Of a stretch of DNA of 64,000 nucleotides, positions 26,794 to 37,866 are shown piece after piece. Each line of letters begins with the position of its first letter. Position 1 is the first letter of the stretch. The stretch is from Petrolisthes cinctipes (lineage: Eukaryota > Arthropoda > Malacostraca > Decapoda > Porcellanidae), in assembly GCA_033782935.1 (NCBI GenBank), contig JAWQEG010000516.1, positions 1,116,001 to 1,180,000 on the forward strand, given 5' to 3'. A program made the position numbers and the translations under genes. The notes beneath the pieces were generated by a model. It was not told the DNA's origin, ran no database searches, and saw nothing but the letters and a program-made list of their open reading frames with translations.

Positions 26794-27553
26794 TTCAGGC
26801 TCAAAACACCCAAAAAATCGATATTTTTGTGTCCCAGAAGTGATCTGTACATGTCTACACCGTGTTTGAGTATTTTCAAAATACAGGCCCAAAACATGCT
26901 CATAATCGATATTTTAGGTGCCCGAAGTCGATATGTGCATGCATCTTCTGTACCTGTTCATATCTCAAATTCAGGCTCAGAACAACCGAAAATTCGATTT
27001 ATTTGGGTCCCAGAAGCGATCTGTACGTGTCTACTCAGTGTTAGAGTATTTTAAAAATACAGGTCCAAAACATGCTCAAAATTGATATTTTGGGTGCCCA
27101 AAGTCGATATGTGCATGCATCTTCTGTACCCGTTTATATCTCAAATTCAGACTCAAAACACCCGAATATTCGATATTTTTGGGTCCCAAAAGCAATGTGT
27201 ACATGCATACTCCGTGTTAGAGTATTTTCATAATACAGGCTTAAAACATGCTGAAAATCGATATTTTAGCTGCCCAAAGTCAATATGTGTATGCATCTTC
27301 TGTACACGTCTATATCCCAAATTCAGATTCAAAACACTAAAAAATTCGATATTTTTGGGTCCCAGAAGCAATCTGTACATGCCTACTTCTTGCTAGAATG
27401 TTGTCAAGATACAGACCCAAAACATACTTAAAATCGATATTTTAGGTGCAAAAAGTCGAAATGTGCATGCATCTTCTATACCCGTTTATATCTCAAATTC
27501 AGGCTCAAAACACTTAAAAAATCGATATTTTTGTGTCCCAGAAGCGATCTGTA
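26794..27553. repeat. Dispersed copy of part of the 11-mer HOR (24,332-25,091)
   Basis: About 760 bp matches 24,332-25,091 at 2,462 bp (14 x 176 minus 2). It includes the private GCTCATAATCG and CAAAATTGATATTTTGGG marks of the neighbouring 11-mer unit. Its left join lies inside a hybrid monomer near 26,794: a CGGTTATATCCC half A runs directly into a CCCAAAAAATCG half B. Confidence 0.72.
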
Positions 27554-29423
27554 CATGTCTACACAGTGTTATAGTATTTTTAAAATACAGGCCCAAAACA
27601 TGCTCAAAATCGATGTTTTAGGTGCCCAAAGTCGATATGTGCATGCATCTTCTGTACCCGTTCATATCTCAAATTCAGGCTCAGAACACCCGAAAATTCG
27701 ATTTATTTGGGTCCCATAAGCGATCTATACGTGTCTACTCAGTGTTAGAGTATTTTAAAAATTCAGGCCCAAAACATGCTCAAAATCGATATTTTGGGTG
27801 CCCAAAGTCGATATGTGCATGCATCTTCTGTACCCGTTTATATCACAAATTCAGGCTCAAAACACCCGAAAATTCAATGTTTTTGGGTCCCAGAAGCGAT
27901 CTGTACATGTCTACACCGTGCTATAGTGTTTTTAAAATACAGGCCCAAAACATGCTGAAAATCGATATTTTTAGGTGCCCAAAGTCGATATGTGCATGCA
28001 ACTTCTGTATCCGTTCATATCTCAAATTCAGGCTCAGAACACCCTAAAATTCGATTTATTTGGGTTCCAGAAGCGATCTGTACGTGTCTACTCAGTGTTA
28101 GAGTATTTTAAAAATACAGGCCCAAAACATGCTCAAAATCGATATTTTGGGTGCCCAAAGTCGATATGTGCATGCATCTTCTGTACCCGTTTATATCTCA
28201 AATTCAGACTCAAAACACCCGAATATTCGATATTTTTGGGTCCCAAAAGCAATGTGTACATGCATACTCTGTTTTAGAGTATTTTCAAAATACAGGCCTA
28301 AAACATGCTGAAAATCGATATTTTAGGTGCCCAAAGTCAATATGTGTATGCATCTTCTGTACCCGTCTATATCCCAAATTCAGATTCAAAACACTCAAAA
28401 ATTCGATATTTTTGGGTCCCAGAAGCAATCTGTACATGCCTACTTCTTGCTAGAATGTTTTCAAGATACAGACCCAAAACATACTCAAAATCAATATTTT
28501 AGGTGCAAAAAGTCGAAATGTGCATTCATCTTCTGTACCCGTTTATATCTCAAATTCAGGCTCAGAACGCCCGAAAATTCGATTTATTTGGGTCCCAGAA
28601 GCGATCTATACGTGTCTACTCAGTGTTAGAGTATTTTAAAAATTCAGGCCCAAAACATGCTCAAAATTGATATTTTGGGTGCCCAAAGTCGATATGTGCA
28701 TGCATCTTCTGTACCCGTTTATATCTCAAATTCAGGCTCAAAACACCAGAAAATTCGATATTTTTGGGTCCCAGAAGCAACCTGTACATGCCTACTCCTT
28801 GCTAGAATGTTTTCAAGATACAGACCCAAATCATGCTTAAAAAAGATATTTTAGGTGCAAAAAGTCGATGTGTGCATGCATCCTCTGTACCCGGTTATAT
28901 CCCAATTTCTGGCTCAAAACACCCGAAAATTCGATATTTTTGTGTCCCAGAAGCGATCTGTACATGCCTACTCAGTGCTAGAATATTTTCAAATTATACG
29001 CCCAAAACATACAAAAAATCGATATTTTGGGTGCCAAAGTCGATATGTGCATGCATCTTCTGTACCCGTTTATATCTCAAATTCAGGCTCAAAACACCCA
29101 AAAAATCGATATTTTTGTGTCCCAGAAGCGATCTGTACATGTCTACACCGTGTTTGAGTATTTTAAAAATACAGGCTCAAAACATGCTGAAAATCGATAT
29201 TTTGGGTGCCCAAAGTCGATATGTGCATGCATCTTCTGTACCCGTTTATATCTCAAATTCAGGCTCAAAACACCCTAAAAGTCGACATTTTTGGGTCCCA
29301 GAAGCTATCTGTACTTGCCTACTCCGTGTTAATGTATTTTCAAAATAGAGGCCCAAAACATGCTGAAAATCGATATTTTAGGTGCCCAAAGTCAATATGT
29401 GTATGCATCTTCTGTACCCGTCT
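27554..29423. repeat. Mosaic monomers
   Basis: About ten or eleven monomers drawn from types seen further left, with no close tandem partner. The part from about 27,555 resembles 19,815 onward (about 44 monomers away). Private marks are CCCATAAGCGATC near 27,716, CTATACGTGTC near 28,610, an eroded AAAAAAGATATTTTAGG near 28,840 and CTTGCCTACTCC near 29,314. Confidence 0.55.
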
Positions 29424-32237
29424 ATATCCCAAATTCAGGTTCAAAACACTCGAAAATTCGATATTTTTGGGTCCCAGAAGCAATCTGTACATGCCTACTT
29501 CTTGCTAGAATATTTTCAAGATACAGACCCAAAACATACTCAAAATCGATATTTTAGGTGCAAAAAGTCGAAATGTGCATGCATCTTCAGTACCCGTTTA
29601 TATCTCAAATTCAGGCTCAAAACACCCGAAAATTCGATATTTTTGGGTCCCAGAAGCAATCTGTACATGCCTACTCCGTGTTAGAGTATTTTCAAAATAC
29701 AGGCCCAAAACATGCTCAAAATCGATATTTTAGGTGCCCAAAGTCGATATGTGCTTGAATCTTCTGTATCCGTCTATATCCGAAATTCAGGTTCGAAACA
29801 CCCGAAAATTCGATATTTTTGAGTCTCAGAAGCGATCTGTACATACCTACTCTTTGCTAGAATTTTTTCAAGATACAGACCCAAAACATGCTCAAAATCG
29901 ATATTTTAGGTGAAAAAAGTCGATATGTGCATGCATCCTCTGTACCCGGTTATATCCCAATTTCTGGCTCAAAACACCCGAAAATTCGATATTTTTGGGT
30001 CCCAGAAGCGATCATTACATGCCTACTCAGTGCTAGAATATTTTCAAATTATACGCCCAAAACATACTAAAAATCGATATATTGGGTGCCAAAGTCGATA
30101 TGTGCATGCATCTTCTGTACCCGTTTATATCTCAAATTCAGGCTCAAAACACCCAAAAAATCGATATTTTTGTGTCCCAAAAGCGATCTGTACATGTCTA
30201 CACCGTGTTTAAGTATTTTCAAAATACAGGCCCAAAACATACTCAAAATCGATATTTTTGGTGCCCGAAGTCGATATGTGCATGCATCTTCTGTACCTGT
30301 TCATATCTCAAATTCAGGCTCAGAACAACCGAAAATTCGATTTATTTGTGTCCCAGAAGCGATCTGTACGTGTCTACTCCGTGTTAGAGTATTTTAAAAA
30401 TACAGGCTCAAAACATGCTCAAAATCGATATTTTGGGTGCCCCAAGTCGATATGTGCATGCATCTTCTGTACCCGTTTATATCTCAAATTCAGACTTAAA
30501 ACACCCGAATATTCGATATTTTTGGGTCCCAAAAGCCATCTGTACATACATACTCCGTGTTAGAGTATTTTTAAAATACAGGCCTAAAACATGCTGTAAA
30601 TCGATATTATAGCTGCCCAAAGTCAATATGTGTATGCATCTTCTGTACCCGTCTATATCCCAAATTCAGTTTCAAAACACTCAAAAATTTGATACTTTTG
30701 AGTCCCAGAAGAGATCTGTACATGCCTACTTCATGCTAGAAAGTTTTCATGATACAGACCCAAAACATGCTCAAAATCGATATTTTAGGTGCAAAAAGTC
30801 GATATGTGCATGCTTCTTCTGTACCCGTTTATATCCCAAATTCAGGTTCAAAACACTCGAAAATTCGATATTTTTGGGTCCCAGAAGCAATCTGTACATG
30901 CCTACTTCTTGCTAGAATATTTTCAAGATACAGACCCAAAACATACTCAAAATCGATATTTTAGGTGCAAAAAGTCGAAATGTGCATGCATCTTCAGTAC
31001 CCGTTTATATCTCAAATTCAGGCTCAAAACACCCGAAAATTCGATATTTTTGGGTCCCAGAAGCAATCTGTACATGCCTACTCCGTGTTAGAGTATTTTC
31101 AAAATACAGGCCTAAAACATGCTCAAAATCGATATTTTAGGTGCCCAAAGTCGATATGTGCTTGAATCTTCTGTATCCGTCTATATCCGAAATTCAGGTT
31201 CGAAACACCCGAAAATTCGATATTTTTGAGTCTCAGAAGCGATCTGTACATACCTACTCTTTGCTAGAATTTTTTCAAGATACAGACCCAAAACATGCTC
31301 AAAATCGATATTTTAGGTGAAAAAAGTCGATATGTGCATGCATCCTCTGTAACCGGTTATATCCCAATTTCTGGCTCAAAACACCCGAAAATTCGATATT
31401 TTTGGGTCCCAGAAGCGATCATTACATGCCTACTCAGTGCTAGAATATTTTCAAATTATACGCCCAAAACATACTAAAAATCGATATATTGGGTGCCAAA
31501 GTCGATATGTGCATGCATCTTCTGTACCCGTTTATATCTCAAATTCAGGCTCAAAACACCCAAAAAATCGATATTTTTGTGTCCCAAAAGCGATCTGTAC
31601 ATGTCTACACCGTGTTTAAGTATTTTCAAAATACAGGCCCAAAACATACTCAAAATCGATATTTTTGGTGCCCGAAGTCGATATGTGCATGCATCTTCTG
31701 TACCTGTTCATATCTCAAATTCAGGCTCAGAACAACCGAAAATTCGATTTATTTGTATCCCAGAAGCGATCTGTACGTGTCTACTCCGTGTTAGAGTATT
31801 TTAAAAATACAGGCTCAAAACATGCTCAAAATCGATATTTTGGGTGCCCCAAGTCGATATGTGCATGCATCTTCTGTACCCGTTTATATCTCAAATTCAG
31901 ACTTAAAACACCCGAATATTCGATATTTTTGGGTCCCAAAAGCCATCTGTACATACATACTCCGTGTTAGAGTATTTTTAAAATACAGGCCTAAAACATG
32001 CTGTAAATCGATATTATAGCTGCCCAAAGTCAATATGTGTATGCATCTTCTGTACCCGTCTATATCCCAAATTCAGGTTCAAAACACTCAAAAATTTGAT
32101 ATTTTTGAGTCCCAGAAGAGATCTGTACATGCCTACTTCATGCTAGAAAGTTTTCATGATACAGACCCAAAACATGCTCAAAATCGATATTTTAGGTGCA
32201 AAAAGTCGATATGTGCATGCTTCTTCTGTACCCGTTT
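29424..32237. repeat. 8-mer higher-order repeat, 1,407-bp unit, exactly two copies
   Basis: Copy 1 is 29,424-30,830 and copy 2 is 30,831-32,237, an offset of 1,407 bp (8 x 176 minus 1). The copies agree except for about five or six single-base differences I noticed, among them near 29,702/31,109, 30,348/31,755, 30,669/32,076 and 30,690/32,097. That is roughly 99.6 percent identity. Both share private forms such as GTGCTTGAATC, GATCATTACATGCC, CGATATATTGGG, TGTAAATCG with ATTATAGCTG, and GAAAGTTTTCATG. The joins fall inside half A at ATATCCC versus ATATCTC, so one monomer at 30,831 is a hybrid. Confidence 0.92.
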
Positions 32238-33039
32238 ATATCTCAAATTCAGGCTCAAAACACCCAAAAAATGGATATTTTTGTGTCCCAGAAGCGATCT
32301 GTACATGCATACTCCGTGTTACAGTATTTTCAAAATACAGGCCCAAAACATACTCAAAATCGATATTTTAGGTGCCCAAAGTCGATATGTGCATGCATCT
32401 TCTGTACCCGTTTATATCTCAAATTCAGGCTCAAAACACCCGAAAAGTCGACATTTTTGGGTACCAGAAGCGATCTGTACATGCCTTCTCCGTGTTAATG
32501 TATTTTCAAAATACAGGCCCAAAACATGCTGAAAATCGATATTTTAGGTGCCCAAAGTCAATATGTGTATGCATCTTCTGTACACGTCTATATCCCAAAT
32601 TCAGGTTCAAAACACTCGAAAAATCGAAATTTTGGGGTCCCAGAAGCAATCTGTACATGCCTACTTCTTTCTAGAATGTTTTCAAGATACAGACCCAAAA
32701 CATGCTCAAAATCGATATTTTAGGTGCAAAAAGTCGAAATGTGCATGAATCTTCTGTACCCGTTTATATCTCAAATTCAGGCTCAAAACACCCGCAAATT
32801 CGATATTTTTGGGTCCCCGAAGCGATCTGTACATGCCTACTCCGTGTTAGAGTATTTTCAAAATACAGGCCCAAAACATACTCAAAATCGATATTTTAGG
32901 TGCCCAAAGTCGATATGTGCATGAATCTTCTGTATCCGTCTATATCCGAAATTCAGGTTCCAAACACCCGAAAATTCGATAATTTTGGGTTCCAGAAGCG
33001 ATCTGTACATACCTACTCCTTGCTAGAATTTTTTAAAGA
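32238..33039. repeat. Mosaic monomers between the 8-mer and 5-mer pairs
   Basis: About four and a half monomers. Private marks are AAAAAATGGATATTTTTG near 32,270, GTCGACATTTTTGGG near 32,448, CTCGAAAAATCGAAATT near 32,618, and a GTGCATGAATC monomer near 32,930 related to the GTGCTTGAATC type of the preceding pair. Confidence 0.55.
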
Positions 33040-34862
33040 TACAGACCCAAAACATGCTCAAAATCGATATTTTAGGTGCAAAAAGTCGATATGTGCATGC
33101 ATCCTCTGTACCCGGTTATATCCCAATTTCTGGCTCAAAACACCCGAAAATTCGATATTTTTGGGTCACAGAAGCGATCATTACATGCCTACTCAGTGAT
33201 AGAATATTTTCAAATTATACGCCCAAAAACATAATAAAAATCGATATTTTGGGTGCCAAAGTCGATATGTGCATGCATCTTCTGTACCCGTTTATATCTC
33301 AAATTTAGGCTCAAAACACCCAAAAAATCGATATTTTTGTGTCCCAGAAGCGATCTGTACATGTCTACACCGTGTTTAAGTATTTTAAAAAAACAGGCCC
33401 AAAACAAGCTCAAAATCGATATTTTAGGTGCCCGAAGTCGATATGTGCATGCATCTTCTGTACCTGTTCATATCTCAAATTCAGGCTCAGAACAACCGAA
33501 AATTCGATTTATTTGGGTCCCAGAAGCGATTTGTACGTGTCTACTCCGTGGTAGAGTATTTTAAAAATACAGGCTCAAAACATGCTCAAAATCGATATTT
33601 TGGGTGCCCCAAGTCGATATGTGCATGCATCTTCTGTACCCGTTTATATCTCAAATTCAGACTCAAAACACCCGAATATTCGATATTTTTGGGTCCCAAA
33701 AGCCATCTGTACATACATACTCCGTGTTAGAGTATTTTTAAAATACAGACCTAAAACACGCTGTAAATCGATATTATAGCTGCCCAAAGTCAATATGTGT
33801 ATGCATCTTCTGTACCCGTCTATATCCCAAATTCAGGTTCAAAACACTCGAAAATTCGATATTTTTGAGTCCCAGAAGCAATCTGTACATGCCTACTTCA
33901 TGCTAGAAAGTTTTCATGATACAGACCCAAAACATGCTCAAAATCGATATTTTAGGTGCAAAAAGTCGATATGTGCATGCATCCTCTGTACCCGGTTATA
34001 TCCCAATTTCTGGCTCAAAACACCCGAAAATTCGATATTTTTGGGTCACAGAAGCGATCATTACATGCCTACTCAGTGCTAGAATATTTTCAAATTATTC
34101 GCCCAAAAACATACTAAAAATCGATATTTTGGGTGCCAAAGTCGATATGTGCATGCATCTTCTGTACCCGTTTATATCTCAAATTTAGGCTCAAAACACC
34201 CAAAAAATCGATATTTTTGTGTCCCAGAAGCGATCTGTACATGTCTACACCGTGTTTAAGTATTTTAAAAAAAGAGGCCCAAAACAAGCTCAAAATCGAT
34301 ATTTTAGGTGCCCGAAGTCGATATGTGCATGCATCTTCTGTACCTGTTCATATCTCAAATTCAGGCACAGAACAACCGAATATTCGATTTATTTGGGTCC
34401 CAGAAGCGATTTGTACGTGTCTACTCCGTGGTAGAGTATTTTAAAAATACAGGCTCAAAACATGCTCAAAATCGTTATTTTGGGTGCCCCAAGTCGATAT
34501 GTGCATGCATCTTCTGTACCCGTTTATATCTCAAATTCAGACTCAAAACACCCGAATATTCGATATTTTTGGGTCCCAAAAGCCATCTGTACATACATAC
34601 TCCGTGTTAGAGTATTTTTAAAATACAGACCTAAAACACGCTGTAAATCGATATTATAGCTGCCCAAAGTCAATATGTGTATGCATCTTCTGTACCCGTC
34701 TATATCCCAAATTCAGGTTCAAAACACTCGAAAATTCGATATTTTTGAGTCCCAGAAGCAATCTGTACATGCCTACTTCATGCTAGAAAGTTTTCATGAT
34801 ACAGACCCAAAACATGCTCAAAATCGATATTTTAGGTGCAAAAAGTCGATATGTGCATGCAT
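33040..34862. repeat. 5-mer tandem duplication, 880-bp unit, two copies plus about 60 bp
   Basis: Copy 1 is about 33,040-33,919 and copy 2 about 33,920-34,799, with the match continuing to about 34,862. The offset is exactly 880 bp (5 x 176). Shared marks are GGGTCACAGAAGCG, GATCATTACATGCC, GCCCAAAAACAT with one extra A, CAAAACAAGC, GATTTGTACGTG and CCGTGGTAGAG. The 5-mer derives from the preceding 8-mer family: 30,415 matches 33,582 at 3,167 bp, so this pair is a later, shorter amplification of the same material. Confidence 0.88.
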
Positions 34863-37800
34863 CTTCTGTACCCGTTTATATCTCAAAGTCAGGCTCAAAA
34901 CACCCAAAAAATCGATATTTTTGTGTCCCAGAAGCGATCTGTACATGTCTACACCGTGTTATAGTATTTTTAAAATACAGACCTAAAACATGCTCAAAAT
35001 CGATGTTTTAGGTGCCCAAATTCGATATGTGCATGCATCTTCTGTACCCGTTCATATCACAAATTCAGGCTCAGAACACCCGAAAATTCGATTTATTTGG
35101 GTCCTAGAAGCGATCTGTTCGTGTCTACTCAGTGTTAGAGTATTTTAAAAATTCAGGCCCAAAACATGCTCCAAATCGATAATTTGGGTGCCCAAAGTCG
35201 ATATGTGCATGCATCTTCTGTACCCGTTTATATCTCAAATTCAGACTCAAAACACCCGAAAATTCAATGTTTTTGGGTCCCAGAAGCGATCTGTACGTGC
35301 ATACTCCGTGTTAGAGTGTTTTTAAAATACAGGCCCAAAACATGCTGAAAATCGATATTTTATGTGCCCACATTCAATATGTGTATGCATCTTCTGTACC
35401 CGTGTATATCCCAAATTCTGGTTCAAAACACCAGAAAATTCGATATTTTTGGGTCCCAGATGCGATCTGTACATGCCTAGTCCTTGCTAGAATGTTTTCA
35501 AGATACAGACCCAAATCATGCTCAAAATCGATATTTTAAGTGCAAAAAGTCGATATGTGCATCCATCTTCTGTACCCGTTTATATCTCAAATTCAGGCTC
35601 AAAACTCCATAAATTCGATATTTTTAGGTCCCTTAAGCGATCTGCACATGCCTACTCAGTGCTAGAATGTTTTTAAAATACAGGCTTAAAACATGCTCAA
35701 AAATGATGTTTTAGGTGTGAAAAGTCGATATGTGCATGCATCTTCTGTACCAGTTTATATCTCAAATTCAGGCTCATAACACCCAAAAAATCGATATTTT
35801 TGTGTCCCAGAAGCGATCTGTACATGCATACTCCGTGTTAGAGTATTTTTTTAAAATACTGGCCCAAAACATGCTCAAAATCGATATTTTAGGTGCAAAA
35901 AGTCGATATGTGCATGCATCTTCTGTACCCGTTCATATCTCAAATTCAGGCTCAGAACACCCGAAAATTCGATTTATTTGGGTCCTAGAAGTGATCTGTA
36001 CGTGTCTACTCCGTGTTAGAGTGTTTTAAAAATACAGGCCCAAAACATGCTCAAAATCGATATTTTGGGTGCCCAAAGTCGATATGTGCATGCATCTTCT
36101 GTACCCGTTTATATCTCAAATTCAGACTCAAAACACCCGAATATTCGATATTTTTGGGTCCCAAAAGCGATCTGTACATGCATACTCCGTGTTAGAGTAT
36201 TTTCAAAATACTGGCCTAAAACATGATGTAAATCGATATTTTAGCTGCCCAAAGTCAATATGTGTATGCATCTTCTGTACCCGTCTATATCCCAAATTCA
36301 GGTTCAAAACACTCGAAAATTCGATATTTTTGGGTCCCAGAAGCAATCTGTACATGCCTACTTCTTGCTAAAAAGTTTTCAAGATACAGACCCAAAACAT
36401 GCTCAAAATCGATATTTTAGGTGCAAAAAGTCGATATGTGCATGCATCTTCTGAAATCGTTTATATCTCAAATTCAGGCTCAAAACTCCTAAAATTCGAT
36501 ATTTTTGTGTCCCAGAAGCGATCTGTACATGTCTACACTGTGTTATAGTATTTTCAAAATACAGGCCCAAAACATGCTCAAAATCGATAATTTAGGTGCC
36601 CGAAGTCGATATGTGCATGCATCTTCTGTACCCGTTTATATCTCAAATTCAGGCTCAGAACACCCGAAAATTCGATTTATTTGGGTCCTAGGAGCGATCT
36701 GTACGTGTCTACTCCGTGTTAGAGTATTTTAAAAATACAGGCTCAAAACATGCTCAAAATCGAAATTTTAGGTGCCCGAAGTCGATATGTGCATGCATCT
36801 TATGTACCTGTTCATATCTCAAATTCAGGCTCAGAATAACCGAAAATCGATTTATTTGGGTCCCAGAAGCGATCTGTACGTGTCTACTCCGTGTTAGAGT
36901 ATTTTAAAAATACAGGCTCAAAAAATGCTCAAAATCGATATTTTGGGTGCCCAAAGTCGATATGTGAATGTATCTTCTGTACCCGTTTATATCTCAAATT
37001 CAGACTCAAAACACCCGAATATTCGATATTTTTGGGACCAAAAGCCATCTGTACATGCATACTCCGTGTTAGAGTATTTTTAAAATGCAGGCCTAAAACA
37101 TGCTGTAAATCGATATTTTAGCTGCCCAAAGTCAAAATGTGCATGCATCCTCTGTACCCGGTTATATCCCAATTTCTAGCTAAAAAACTCCGAAAATTCG
37201 ATATTTTTGGGTCCCTTAAGCGATCTGCACATGCCTACTCAGTGCTAGAATGTTTTTAAAATACAGGCTTAAAACATGCTATAAATCGATATTTTAGGTG
37301 TGAAAAGTCGATATGTGCATGCATCTTCTGTACCCGTTTATATCTCAAATTCAGGCTCAAAACACCCTAAAAGTCGATATTTTTGGGTCCCAGAAGCGAT
37401 CTGTACATGCCTACTCCGTGTTAATATATTTTCAAAATACAGGCCCAAAACATGCCGAAAATCAATATTTTAGGTGCCCAAAGTCAATATGTGTATGCAT
37501 CTTCTGTACCCGTCTATATCCCAAATTCAGGTTCAAAACACCAGAAAATTCGGTATTTTTGGGTCCCAGAAGCGACCTGTACATGCCTACTCCTTCCTAG
37601 AATGTTTTCAAGATACAGACCCAAAACATGCTTAAAATCGATATTTTAGGTGCAAAAAGTCGAAATGTGCATGCATCTTCTGTACCCGTTTATATCTCAA
37701 ATTCAGGCTCAAAACACCCGAAAATACGATATTTTTGGGTCTCCGAAGCGATCTGTACATGCCTACTCCGTGTTAGAATATTTTCAAATTATCTGCCCAA

Positions 37801-37866
37801 AACATACTAAAAATCGATATTTTGGGTGCCAAAGTCGATATGTGCATGCATCCTCTGTACCCGGTT
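34863..37866. repeat. Monomeric mosaic, no tandem HOR
   Basis: About 17 monomers without a close tandem repeat. A form with GGGTCCCTTAAGCG and GATCTGCACATGCC first appears near 35,631 and recurs at about 37,210, 40,730, 41,960 and 52,345. Private marks include GTCCTAGAAG near 35,103, a run of extra T in GAGTATTTTTTTAAAATAC near 35,840, CTGAAATCG near 36,452 and a 2-bp loss in GGGACCAAAAG near 37,034. I see nothing other than satellite. Confidence 0.55.

Noticed and set aside
763..31215. tRNA-gene B-box-like word GGTTCGAAAC (for example near 763, 2,347, 7,978, 12,029, 29,789, 31,198)
   Set aside because: It is a variant of the usual CAGGCTCAAAAC segment. The last bases do not fit the B-box consensus, no A box or cloverleaf lies at the right distance, and it occurs only in one monomer type.
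33210..33413. Occasional reverse-strand open frames (here and near 44,619, 47,258, 52,388, 52,739, 59,254, 60,040, 60,373, 60,621)
   Set aside because: They are complements of the same monomers that happen to have lost a stop by substitution. Two pairs are duplicates created by HOR copying.
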